Shown here: piece by piece, positions 1 to 7,422 of the stretch
Position numbering within the stretch: position 1 is the first letter of the stretch
Layout of the letters: each line of letters opens with the position of its first letter
Source of the DNA: Pseudomonadota bacterium
GTDB taxonomy: Bacteria; Desulfobacterota; Binatia; Binatales; Binataceae
Reading direction: 5' to 3'
NCBI GenBank assembly: GCA_021324885.1
Contig: JAJPIF010000025.1
Coordinates: forward strand, 296,713-360,712
DNA length: 64,000 nucleotides
The notes under the pieces: model-generated
Seen by the model: the letters and a program-made list of their open reading frames with translations, nothing else
The model's database searches: none
What the model was told of the DNA's origin: nothing
Program-made: the position numbers and the translations under genes

Positions 1-305
1 ATCCCCTTGTGATAGCCGCCGGCGTTGTTGACCAGGATGTCGATGCGGCCGAATTCTTTGACTGCCGCCGCCGCCATCGCATTGACCTGATCGGAACGGG
101 TCACGTCGGTTTGCGCGATCAGGCATTTGCGCCCGGCCGCCTTGACCTGCGCGGCCGTCTGCTCCAGTTCCGAAAGCGTGCGCGCGGCGGCCACGACGTC
201 GGCGCCGGCCTGCGCAAACCGCACCGCCATCGCGCGGCCCAACCCGCGTCCCGCGCCAGTGATGATCGCAACCTTGCCGTCGAGCTTGAAGCTATCGAGG
301 ATCAT
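1..305 (-). CDS. SDR family oxidoreductase (C-terminus outside window)
   Basis: Short-chain dehydrogenase/reductase using NAD(P). The first 101 codons are visible and the gene runs off the left edge. The cofactor glycine motif TGAGRGLG lies at residues 16-23 and the structural NNAG motif near residue 92; the catalytic Tyr-Lys pair lies beyond the window. The ATG at 303-305 is preceded by GGGAGGA with 5 bases of spacing, so the start is secure. It is transcribed divergently from the DsbA-like gene at 425. The substrate cannot be predicted because the C-terminal substrate-binding half is missing. Confidence 0.9.
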   Translation of the reverse strand, partial: MILDSFKLDGKVAIITGAGRGLGRAMAVRFAQAGADVVAAARTLSELEQTAAQVKAAGRKCLIAQTDVTRSDQVNAMAAAAVKEFGRIDILVNNAGGYHKG

Positions 306-344
306 GCTTCCTCCCTTGTGATCGATCCTTTGCAAGCACCGGCC

Positions 345-357
345 ATGCTAGTAGCAT
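345..357. promoter_or_regulatory. Short inverted repeat in divergent intergenic region
   Basis: ATGCTA and TAGCAT flank a single G, midway between the divergent SDR and DsbA-like genes. The position would suit an operator, but six-base arms occur often by chance. Confidence 0.25.
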
Positions 358-424
358 AGCGCACAGGAGCGGAAGAAGAGCTGGTTGGATTGCGCAGCGC
401 GATTGCAAAAAGGACGGTCGGCCC

Positions 425-1039
425 ATGGCAACTCGGATCACGGTGTTCAGCGATTTCATCTGTCCCTTCTGTTATATCGGCATCCATAATTTGCGGCGGC
501 TTGCGCCTGAATTCGACCTGGAAATCCAGTGGCGCGGCTTTCAGATCCATCCGGAATGGCCCGCCGAAGGAATTGCGGCCGAGCAATTCTACCGCGCGAT
601 GGGTGAGCAGCGGCGCAAGGGCGCGTGGCAGATGATCGAATCGATGGCGGCGGAAGCGGGAATTGAGATGCGCCCGCCATCAGTGCTGGCCAATTCCTAC
701 CAGGCGCTGGCGGCGCAGGAGTTCGCGATCGAACAGGGCCGCGCCGACGCTTTTGAAGAGCGGGTGTTCCGCGCCTATTTCCACGATCAGCAGAACATCG
801 GTGATCGCGCCGTGCTACTGAGGTTGGCGCAGGAAGCGGGGCTTGATCCCGCGCTGCTCGACGAGGCGCTGGCGCAGGACCGCTATGCGATGCGCCTGAA
901 GAACACGGCGATGGTCGCGCATCAGCGCGGAATCAGCGGCGTGCCCACGTTCATGATTGGCGATTATCCGCTGGTCGGCGCGCAAAGCACCGATGTTTTC
1001 CGCCAGGTACTCGAGCGCGCAACGCAAGCGGGCGTGTAA
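425..1039 (+). CDS. DsbA family oxidoreductase (FrnE-like)
   Basis: A 204-residue thioredoxin-fold protein of the cytoplasmic FrnE/DsbA group. The redox motif CPFC lies at residues 13-16, in the context FICPFCYIG, and a GVPTF loop with the expected cis-proline is at residue 174. The long helical insert between them is typical of this family. No signal peptide is visible, so it probably acts in the cytoplasm on disulfides or glutathione-type substrates. 2-hydroxychromene-2-carboxylate isomerases share the fold but lack the CxxC pair. AAGGA lies about 11 bases before the ATG. A TusA-like gene follows 35 bases downstream. Confidence 0.9.
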   Translation: MATRITVFSDFICPFCYIGIHNLRRLAPEFDLEIQWRGFQIHPEWPAEGIAAEQFYRAMGEQRRKGAWQMIESMAAEAGIEMRPPSVLANSYQALAAQEFAIEQGRADAFEERVFRAYFHDQQNIGDRAVLLRLAQEAGLDPALLDEALAQDRYAMRLKNTAMVAHQRGISGVPTFMIGDYPLVGAQSTDVFRQVLERATQAGV

Positions 1040-1074
1040 GCCGGGAGCATCCAAGCGCCGCCGGTGCTATCCTC

Positions 1075-1320
1075 ATGAATGAAGTGGCCGCCGACTCCGC
1101 AGACACCGTTCGCCTCGATTTACGAGGCGTGAAATGCCCGCTCAACTGGGCGCGGGCCAAGGTGCGGCTGGAGCAGATGCAGCGCCATCAGGTGCTGGAA
1201 TTGATGCTTGACGATCCGCGCGGAGTGCGCGACATTCCGCGGGCGGCCGAGGCCGAGGGCTATGCGGTGATCGAATGCGCCGAGATCGGCGGCGCATGGC
1301 GGATGCGCATCGAGCGATGA
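1075..1320 (+). CDS. TusA/SirA-like sulfurtransferase family protein
   Basis: An 81-residue protein with the TusA fold pattern: strand VRLDLRGVKCP, helix, strand, helix and a final strand. TusA proteins carry sulfur as a cysteine persulfide for tRNA thiolation, molybdenum cofactor synthesis or dissimilatory sulfur metabolism. The active-site cysteine is Cys21, but the usual CPxP motif reads CPLN here, so the second proline is lost. It follows the thiol-disulfide gene at 425 with a 35-base gap, which fits a shared redox or sulfur role. No DsrE-type partner or rhodanese is nearby, so the role is not pinned down. Confidence 0.75.
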   Translation: MNEVAADSADTVRLDLRGVKCPLNWARAKVRLEQMQRHQVLELMLDDPRGVRDIPRAAEAEGYAVIECAEIGGAWRMRIER

Positions 1321-1347
1321 GCCCTGGCGCAGGCGGAGAGTAATCAA

Positions 1348-1530
1348 GTGGCTGACGCAACACCTTCCGAGAAATCCCCTGGCGGGGGCAAAGTCGTTCC
1401 CTTTCGCCGGCGCGCTCGCTCCAATCCCCGTCCCAGGCGGCGCGGCCGCCGCGGCGCCAGCCCCCCCACTGAATTGATCTCAAGCGTGCAGATGATCCTG
1501 AGCCGCCTCGGCCTGTGCGGCGCCGACTAG
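1348..1530 (+). CDS. Small basic hypothetical protein
   Basis: A 60-residue ORF with a GTG start and GGAG about 9 bases upstream. The middle is very arginine-rich (FRRRAR, PRRRGRRG) and the end is hydrophobic (SSVQMILSRLGLCGAD). It lies 27 bases after the TusA-like gene on the same strand. I recognise no family. The arginine run could suggest nucleic acid binding, but GC-rich chance ORFs also look like this, so existence is uncertain. Confidence 0.35.
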   Translation: MADATPSEKSPGGGKVVPFRRRARSNPRPRRRGRRGASPPTELISSVQMILSRLGLCGAD

Positions 1531-1610
1531 AGTGGCAGATGGCGGTATTTCCGTAGCCTGGCTACAGCCACAGAGGGAGTGCCGTTGCGTCATTGCGAGC
1601 CTGGCAGTTT

Positions 1611-1749
1611 GCGGAAAAAGGATTTTCCGCACCCTGCTCCCCTCACTCCAGTCCGTCCCAGAGGGAGAGAGGTAACGCAAAGCAGCCATCTTTTATCCAG
1701 AATGCGGAACGCAGCATCCTGATAAAAGGCGCAGCTCGGCTTTTTGCCG
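1611..1749. repeat. Cluster of intergenic hairpins downstream of the P450 gene
   Basis: Three inverted repeats lie in the gap between convergent genes: GCGGAAAA/TTTTCCGC around AGGA (1611-1630), CTTTTATC/GATAAAAG (1690-1728) and CGGC/GCCG around five T (about 1737-1749). The last two lie just past the P450 stop codon and could end its transcript. The whole block looks like a non-coding dispersed element. Confidence 0.4.
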
Positions 1750-1756
1750 CACCGTG

Positions 1757-2992
1757 TTAGGCGGCGGCGCGGGTGGGATTGAATCTTACCGGCATGTGTT
1801 TGATGCCGGCTACGAAATTGGAGTAAAGGCGCTGGACCGGGCCGGATTGCTCGAGGCCGGGCATCCGGGTCAGCACCTCGTCGAACATCACCGTCAGTTC
1901 CAGCCGCGCCAGATTCGCGCCCAGGCAGAAGTGCTCGCCATGACCGAACGCCAGATGCTCGTTGGGCGTGCGCATGATGTCGAACCGGTCGGGGTCGGGA
2001 AATTGCGCGGCGTCGCGGTTGGCGGACGCGTTCCAAATCACCACCCGATCCCCCTTCCTGATTTGCCTGCCGTGCAATACCACGTCGCGCGTGGCGGTGC
2101 GCATCATATGCGTTACCGGCGACGTCCAGCGCAGGATCTCCTCGACGGCGGTCGCCAGCAGCGAGCGGTCGCGGGTCAGCCCTTCGCGCTGATCGGGATT
2201 TTCCATCAGCGCCAGCATTCCGCCCGAGGTGGCGTTGCGGGTGGTCTCCTGGCCGCCGATTATCAGCAGAAAACAATTGAAAAGGACCTCCATGTCGGTC
2301 AGCTTCTGGCCTTCGATCTCGCCGTGCACCAGCGCGCTGACCAGGTCGGGGCCGGGATTTTTGCGCCGTTCGCCGATAAGGTTGACGAAGTAATTGAAGC
2401 AATTCATCTGCGCCTGCCGACCGGTCGCGTAGGCGTCGCCGTTGATCTGGTACTCGGGGTCATGCGTCCCGATCGACATGTTGGCGACGGTGAACATCAT
2501 GTCCCAGTCGGCCCGCGCAATCCCCAGCATCTCGCAGATGACGGCGGTGGGCAGTTTGGCCGCCACGTCAACCACAAAGTCGCATTCCCCGCGCTCCGCC
2601 ACTGAATCGATGATCTCCCGCGCAATCGCCCTGATATGGGACTCCTGCGGCGCGAGCGCGGCCCGAGTGAAACGTTTGTTGATTATCTGGCGCATCCGGG
2701 TGTGGCGCGGAGGGTCGGTCACGATCAGCATCTGGCCGAACCCCGCCTGCTGCGCCATCGTCTCCTCGTCGGTCAGACCGTAGTTCAACGCGATCCCATG
2801 TTCGGAGCTGAAGATCTGCGGATTGCGGTAGACGAAAAGGGCGTCCTGGTAGGCTGTCACCGACCAGTAACCGCTGTCGTTCTGGGGACTCCAATGCACG
2901 GGATCGTGCTCCCGCAACACCTTCCATGCGGCATGCGGATCACCGTGAACGAAAAGGTCGAAATTGTTCAGGTCGATTTCACTTAATTGCAT
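1757..2992 (-). CDS. Cytochrome P450
   Basis: A 411-residue soluble bacterial P450, a full-length class I-type monooxygenase that needs separate ferredoxin and reductase partners. The I-helix oxygen-activation motif GGQETT is at residues 246-251, the K-helix ExxR (EILR) at 285-288, and the haem loop FGHGEHFCLG gives the axial thiolate Cys356. The ATG at 2990-2992 starts a normal N-terminus without membrane anchor. No ferredoxin or ferredoxin reductase gene is adjacent. The overall pattern resembles CYP groups acting on steroids, terpenes or fatty acids, but the substrate cannot be read from sequence. Hairpins downstream may terminate the transcript. Confidence 0.95.
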   Translation of the reverse strand: MQLSEIDLNNFDLFVHGDPHAAWKVLREHDPVHWSPQNDSGYWSVTAYQDALFVYRNPQIFSSEHGIALNYGLTDEETMAQQAGFGQMLIVTDPPRHTRMRQIINKRFTRAALAPQESHIRAIAREIIDSVAERGECDFVVDVAAKLPTAVICEMLGIARADWDMMFTVANMSIGTHDPEYQINGDAYATGRQAQMNCFNYFVNLIGERRKNPGPDLVSALVHGEIEGQKLTDMEVLFNCFLLIIGGQETTRNATSGGMLALMENPDQREGLTRDRSLLATAVEEILRWTSPVTHMMRTATRDVVLHGRQIRKGDRVVIWNASANRDAAQFPDPDRFDIMRTPNEHLAFGHGEHFCLGANLARLELTVMFDEVLTRMPGLEQSGPVQRLYSNFVAGIKHMPVRFNPTRAAA

Positions 2993-3090
2993 GGTCTGCC
3001 CCGACTTGATGCGATTGGGTCTGGGGACAGAGTTTGAACCAAATGGTTAATTTGGCGCAAGCTGACCGCGGATCCGGTGCCAGGCCAGGT

Positions 3091-3576
3091 TCAGTTCAAC
3101 TTTGCGGACAGGACGGCAATCTGACGCCGTATACGTTCGTCACCCGGCACCAGCCTGAGCGCTTGCGTGAACTCCTCGATTGCTTTGAGCAATTGACCGC
3201 GATGGGCGTAAATGTTGCCCAGATTGATATAGGGAAAATGGCGCGGTTGATAACGGGGGGCTCGCTTGGCGCGTTCCAGCCATGGGATTGCTTCGTCGAA
3301 CTGATTACGCTGCATCAGGTACACGCCGATGTCGTTGTAGGGGTTGCCGAAGTCGGGGTCGATTTCGATTGCGCGATGGCAATGCTCGATCGCCTCGTCG
3401 AGTTTGCCCTGGTAGCTCAGCGCCCAGCCGAGAAAGGTATGCCCCTCGGCAGTGGGCAAAACTTCGATCGAGTCGCGGTACAGTTCGATGGCGTGATCGA
3501 GATCGCCCGCTTCCTGGGCGCGCAAACCCTCGTTGAAGAGGGCGGTGGCTCGCTGCAGTCTTTCATCATCCACCAT
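3091..3576 (-). CDS. TPR repeat protein
   Basis: A 161-residue protein made almost entirely of tetratricopeptide repeats. At least four helical pairs are visible, with the small-residue and aromatic signature at sites such as GDLDHAIELY, GKLDEAIEHC, NQFDEAIPWL and GQLLKAIEEF. TPR proteins are protein-interaction scaffolds. No signal peptide or catalytic domain is present. An in-frame TTG at 3582 is an alternative start, but the ATG at 3574-3576 is more natural. A perfect 9-base-arm palindrome lies 18 bases upstream. The binding partner is unknown; the Mut7-C gene lies upstream on the same strand. Confidence 0.85.
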   Translation of the reverse strand: MVDDERLQRATALFNEGLRAQEAGDLDHAIELYRDSIEVLPTAEGHTFLGWALSYQGKLDEAIEHCHRAIEIDPDFGNPYNDIGVYLMQRNQFDEAIPWLERAKRAPRYQPRHFPYINLGNIYAHRGQLLKAIEEFTQALRLVPGDERIRRQIAVLSAKLN

Positions 3577-3593
3577 TGACAATACCCTCGCCG

Positions 3594-3613
3594 AGTTACG
3601 TGTCCACGTAACT
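3594..3613. promoter_or_regulatory. Perfect inverted repeat upstream of TPR gene
   Basis: AGTTACGTG and CACGTAACT are exact reverse complements separated by TC. No T-tract follows on either strand, so an intrinsic terminator is unlikely. The position, 18 bases before the TPR start codon, fits an operator or a transcript hairpin near the ribosome site. Confidence 0.45.
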
Positions 3614-3661
3614 TATTGTGGTCATCGCGGCGGCGCTTGCAATAGCGCGATCCAACCCGAA

Positions 3662-4138
3662 TCAAATCGTGGGCTGAGGCCGGGGGGCGAGCAAATCATC
3701 AATCTCAGCCAGCGCGCGGGAGACGTGGGTGGCGTTCCAGTAAATCCTGCCGCAACGCGGACAGCAGGCGAACCTTTCATGACTGGCGAACACGAACGGC
3801 GGAACGCGCCGCGCGACCAGGTTGCGATCAAGCCATTTCAGTGGCGTGTTGCACGCCGAGCATCGGGTGAAAGCCTGCGCGCGCGGATCGAAGGGGAATC
3901 GGTCCAGCACTTCACGCAACTGCTCGCGAAACAAATTGGCGGTCAGGAAGATCACGTCGGGCGCGGTACGCAGGCGCTTGTCGCGGGTCACCACGACACG
4001 TCCCTCCTCGCGCGCGCGGCGCAGCAGTTCGGCTCCGCCGGTGGCTGGATCGAACAGGACGTCCGCGCCCATCAGGCGCAGCCAGCGCGCCAGGCGGGCG
4101 AGCATCCGGTCAACCGCGAATCGGGGCGTTTCGTTCAT
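3662..4138 (-). CDS. Mut7-C RNase domain protein with zinc ribbon
   Basis: A 158-residue protein matching the Mut7-C family, a PIN-like nuclease fold followed by a zinc ribbon. The N-terminal FAVDRMLARLARWLRLMG block and VVTRDKRL carry the acidic residues expected of the PIN-like site. The C-terminal ribbon has two CxxC pairs, CSAC and CPRC, followed by YW. The open frame extends far upstream, but the conserved N-terminus begins at the ATG at 4136-4138. A TATACT hexamer at 4150-4155 on this strand may be its -10 box. Members are predicted RNases; no target is known here. Confidence 0.85.
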   Translation of the reverse strand: MNETPRFAVDRMLARLARWLRLMGADVLFDPATGGAELLRRAREEGRVVVTRDKRLRTAPDVIFLTANLFREQLREVLDRFPFDPRAQAFTRCSACNTPLKWLDRNLVARRVPPFVFASHERFACCPRCGRIYWNATHVSRALAEIDDLLAPRPQPTI

Positions 4139-4219
4139 CTGGCAGTCATAGTATAGCAGAAGGGCGAGGCGGCCGGGCGCACGAAAAACGCCGGCACCGG
4201 GACCTGGGTTATCGCAATT

Positions 4220-4849
4220 ATGAAAGAACAACAGGTGACGTTCCCATCGCAGAATCTGACGCTTGAGGGGCTGTACGCGCTGCCGCCCACGGGGGCCGCG
4301 GTCAAAGGCGCCGTGATCTGCCATCCCCATCCGCAATACGGCGGCTCGATGTACAACAACGTAGTCGACGCCGCGCTGGAAGCATTCTGGCACACGCGGT
4401 TCGCGACGCTGCGCTTCAATTTTCGCGGCGTCGGTGAGAGCGATGGCAGCTACGGCGGCGGCCACGGAGAGGCTCAGGACGCCGTCGCTGCGGTCAACTT
4501 CCTGCGCGCCAAACTCAATGCCCCGGCAGGGGTGGTGCTGGCGGGATATTCCTTTGGCGCCGCCGCCGCATGGCGTGGCGCGTCGGAGGCCGGCGAGCTC
4601 CAGGCGCTGGTGTTGATCGCCGCGCCCTTGCAGATGATGGACACGCAAGCAGTCCCGCCCGCGAGGAATATCCTGCTAATCGGCGGATCGCACGATTCAT
4701 TCTGTCCCGCCGCGGGGCTCAAGGAATTATGCGCGCGGCTGGGTAAGCGCGCGTCGTTGCGTCTAATCGACGGTGCCGATCACTTCTTTGGCGGCTACGA
4801 GGACGACGTCACTACCGCTTTGGCGGAGATGCTGGAAGCAATCGGTTAA
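4220..4849 (+). CDS. Alpha/beta hydrolase (COG2945-like)
   Basis: A 209-residue alpha/beta hydrolase. The HPHPQYGGSM segment and FNFRGVGESDG are typical of the small dienelactone-hydrolase-related group. The nucleophile elbow GYSFGA places Ser111; Asp159 (GSHDSFCP) and His188 (GADHFFGG) complete the triad. No signal peptide is present, so the enzyme is cytoplasmic. It is probably an esterase or thioesterase-like hydrolase of unknown substrate. It is transcribed divergently from the Mut7-C gene across 81 bases and convergently with dnaB. Confidence 0.9.
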   Translation: MKEQQVTFPSQNLTLEGLYALPPTGAAVKGAVICHPHPQYGGSMYNNVVDAALEAFWHTRFATLRFNFRGVGESDGSYGGGHGEAQDAVAAVNFLRAKLNAPAGVVLAGYSFGAAAAWRGASEAGELQALVLIAAPLQMMDTQAVPPARNILLIGGSHDSFCPAAGLKELCARLGKRASLRLIDGADHFFGGYEDDVTTALAEMLEAIG

Positions 4850-4876
4850 TCTGCTCACAATCTATCGGACGCCCTC

Positions 4877-4886
4877 ACCCTCACCC
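4877..4886 (-). repeat. Copy of GGGTGAGGGT intergenic motif
   Basis: The reverse complement of GGGTGAGGGT lies in the gap between the convergent hydrolase and dnaB. The same ten bases occur at 35776-35785 and 63800-63809, all outside genes. They may be remnants of a dispersed intergenic element. Confidence 0.35.
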
Positions 4887-4916
4887 GGGAAAACGTCAGA
4901 GCGGAGAGCAAAGAAA

Positions 4917-6293
4917 TCAGAACTCGCCTTCGACGTAGCCGGCTTCGGCGACGTAGTTCTCGAACCGGGTGTACTGGCTCAGGTAGGTGAGGATGGCCGT
5001 GTCGGTGGGGCCGTTGCGCTGCTTGGCGATGATCACTTCGGCGGTGCCCGCTGCCTTGGAGTCCTTGTGATACATTTCATCACGGTAAATGAACCCGATC
5101 ACGTCGGCGTCCTGCTCGATCGCGCCCGATTCGCGCAGATCGGCAAGGAGTGGACGGCGGTCGGGGCGCGTCTCGACCTGGCGATTGAGCTGGGACAGCG
5201 CGATCACCGGCACCTTGAGTTCCTTGGCCAGCGCCTTCAACGAACGCGAAATCTCGGAGATTTCCTTCTCGCGCGACTCGCCCGGCCGCGACGCGCGCAT
5301 CAGTTGCAGATAGTCCACGATGATCAGGCCGAGCCGATTGTTGCGCTCGCGCGCCAGCCGCCGGCATTTGGCCTTGAGCACGATCGGCGTGGTGTCGGAG
5401 CTGTCGTCGATAAAGATCTGGGCCTCGGACAGCCTGGCGGCAGCGCGCGCGAGTTTTGGGAAATCATCGGCTTTGAGGAAACCCGCCCGCGCTTTCGCCA
5501 TGTCCACCCGCGCTTCGGAGCACAACAGCCGCAACACCAGTTGCTCCTTGGACATTTCCAGCGAAAAGAATGCCACCCCGATTTTGGGCTCCGCGTCCAT
5601 CGCGGCGTAGGCCGCGATATTCAACGCCAGCGCCGTCTTGCCCATACTGGGGCGCGCCGCGAGAATAATCAGGTCGGAGGGCTGAAGGCCGGCGGTGATA
5701 CGGTCGAGGTCGGCAAATCCGGTGGGCACGCCGGTGACCAGCTCGCGATTTTCGTACAGCCGCTCGATCAGCTTGAGGGACTCGCGCGTCAATTCCGGCA
5801 TCGAATGGAACGAGGGCCGGATGCGCTTCTCGGATATCTGGAAAATCTTGTGTTCGGCCTGATCGACGAAGTCGTCGGCGTCGGTTTGCGCGTCGTAGGC
5901 TTCACTGGCGATCTCGGTGGCAACCGAAGCGAGGCTGCGTAAGACCGATTTTTCGCGCACGATGCGCGCGTAATAGGCAGCATTAGCGGCTGTAGGAACG
6001 CGCGCGGCCAGCTCCGCGATATACGCCGGACCGCCGATCTGTTCGAGTACGCCGCGCGCGCGCAGGCTCTCGGTCAGCGTGATGGCGTCCACCGGCTGAT
6101 TGCGATCGGCCAGGTCGACCATGGCCTGGAAGATCAGCCGATGCGACTCACGATAGAAATCATCGACCGCGACCACCTCGAGGACCGCATTGACTGCGTC
6201 GTTCTCGAGCAGGATCGCGCCGAGCACAGACTCTTCCGCTTCAATGTTTTGAGGGGGAACGCGCTTTAATATGTCACCGCCCGCTGCCGCCAC
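4917..6293 (-). CDS. dnaB: Replicative DNA helicase DnaB
   Basis: The hexameric helicase that unwinds DNA ahead of the replisome and recruits primase. With the chosen start it is 458 residues, normal for the family. The N-terminal domain begins at PPQNIEAEESVLGA. The RecA-like domain has Walker A ARPSMGKTA near residues 213-221, Walker B LIIVDYLQLM and the ALSQLNRQVE segment. No intein is present. The GTG at 6291-6293 is preferred because GGAGAGG lies 5-7 bases upstream and a TATAAT box at 6338-6343 would start the transcript after the alternative GTG at 6332. It stands alone, without the frequent ribosomal bL9 neighbour. Confidence 0.97.
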   Translation of the reverse strand: MAAAGGDILKRVPPQNIEAEESVLGAILLENDAVNAVLEVVAVDDFYRESHRLIFQAMVDLADRNQPVDAITLTESLRARGVLEQIGGPAYIAELAARVPTAANAAYYARIVREKSVLRSLASVATEIASEAYDAQTDADDFVDQAEHKIFQISEKRIRPSFHSMPELTRESLKLIERLYENRELVTGVPTGFADLDRITAGLQPSDLIILAARPSMGKTALALNIAAYAAMDAEPKIGVAFFSLEMSKEQLVLRLLCSEARVDMAKARAGFLKADDFPKLARAAARLSEAQIFIDDSSDTTPIVLKAKCRRLARERNNRLGLIIVDYLQLMRASRPGESREKEISEISRSLKALAKELKVPVIALSQLNRQVETRPDRRPLLADLRESGAIEQDADVIGFIYRDEMYHKDSKAAGTAEVIIAKQRNGPTDTAILTYLSQYTRFENYVAEAGYVEGEF

Positions 6294-6337
6294 TGACCCT
6301 CTCCGCCAACCTGGAACCAACCGCTGACCCACCAGGA

Positions 6338-6343
6338 ATTATA
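6338..6343 (-). promoter_or_regulatory. Candidate -10 box for dnaB
   Basis: A perfect TATAAT hexamer on the reverse strand, about 45 bases before the preferred dnaB GTG. No good -35 hexamer is visible at 16-18 bases, so only the -10 element is supported. Confidence 0.4.
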
Positions 6344-6717
6344 GCGACAGACGATAATGGCTCGCCACTACCGGCGGCAAGCGGGCAGGCTGATAACGCA
6401 TCCACAGCCGTTCGCATTTGTTCACAATGACTTGGATCCTTCATCATATTCCCAATTTTGTCGCGAGGCCCGGCAATACCATCCACCGTCGGCTTTGACC
6501 ACGGCCGCACCCCTATGCGCTACGCCGAGTCCTCAGCCGCGCCTTTGGAAGGATCGATTTTGCGCCCGTGCCCGCGACGGCACGCAGGCGTCTGCCAGGC
6601 TCGTTACGCGCGCCCGCGAGCCCAACGACAGGTTTCTGGCTGCGTTCGGGCGCTGACTTATGTACCAAAAACCGCGTTCTTGACAGCCAGCGTATCGGCG
6701 GTCATAGCTGAATCCCT
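6344..6717. other. Gene-free stretch between dnaB and lipoprotein gene
   Basis: About 370 bases separate the divergent dnaB and Ig-like lipoprotein genes. Short open frames here lack a ribosome site or recognisable protein features. A TTGACA hexamer at 6680-6685 could serve the lipoprotein gene, but the matching -10 region (CATAGC) is poor. I see no RNA gene. Confidence 0.5.
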
Positions 6718-7311
6718 ATGATGGAACGGGCACGGTGGATCCTACTCGGAGCGGCGATGGTACTGGTGGCGGTTGCATTTTCCTGGAGTTGCGGCGGCGG
6801 TGGCGGCTCACCCACGGCCTGTCCGACTTATCCCGGTGGCGTACCGATTACCGCCTGTGCGGCGGCGTCGCCGGCCGGACCATTCCTGCAGGCAATCTCC
6901 ATCTGCCCGGGACCGCCGCCGCCACCCACGCCAGTCTCCAGTTCGACCTCGACGGCAACGGCCGCTCCCACCGTGGTTGAAACTCCCTGCCCGGGCCCAA
7001 TCGTGACTTCCGTGCCGTCGGCCGGGGCCACCGCACAGTTTCATGCGGTAGGAAGCTACAGCGACGGTTCGACCCAGGACATTACCAACGGGGCGTCGAC
7101 CACCTGGACTACCAGTGATTCATCAGTGGTGGTGCCCAATACCACTCCGCCCGGCAGCTACTTTGCCAATGGTTCGGGCTGTGCAACCATCAACGCATCC
7201 TCGGGTGGAATTTCAGGGTCGCCGCCTGCGGTCGTGGACGTCGAGCCTATCCCCGCATCAACTATGTGTCCGTCTCCGGCGCCAACGACAGGTACGCTGT
7301 TCGGACGTTAG
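6718..7311 (+). CDS. Lipoprotein with bacterial Ig-like (BIG2-type) domain
   Basis: A 197-residue secreted protein. The N-terminus has a charged start (MMERAR), a hydrophobic stretch and Cys25 in the context FSWSC followed by glycines, consistent with lipidation. A proline/threonine-rich linker follows (about residues 35-95). The C-terminal half has features of a BIG2-type Ig-like domain: GATAQFHAVGSYSDGSTQDIT, then TTWTTSDSSVV. Such domains usually mediate surface adhesion or matrix contact. Cysteines near residues 39, 48 and 59 could form disulfides. The neighbouring genes on the reverse strand encode envelope proteins. Confidence 0.7.
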   Translation: MMERARWILLGAAMVLVAVAFSWSCGGGGGSPTACPTYPGGVPITACAAASPAGPFLQAISICPGPPPPPTPVSSSTSTATAAPTVVETPCPGPIVTSVPSAGATAQFHAVGSYSDGSTQDITNGASTTWTTSDSSVVVPNTTPPGSYFANGSGCATINASSGGISGSPPAVVDVEPIPASTMCPSPAPTTGTLFGR

Positions 7312-7422
7312 CCGTCGCGATAGTTCGACTTTTGGGAAGCCGGGCGCCCGGCAATATACCGATACGAATCGCGCGCCCTGAAGCGAACGAGTTCGGCACA
7401 GCTCCGCCAGGCGCCCAACCGT

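Noticed and set aside
3034-3579. 181-codon plus-strand frame opposite the TPR gene
   Set aside because: The reverse-strand TPR repeats are clear; the plus frame shows no domain.
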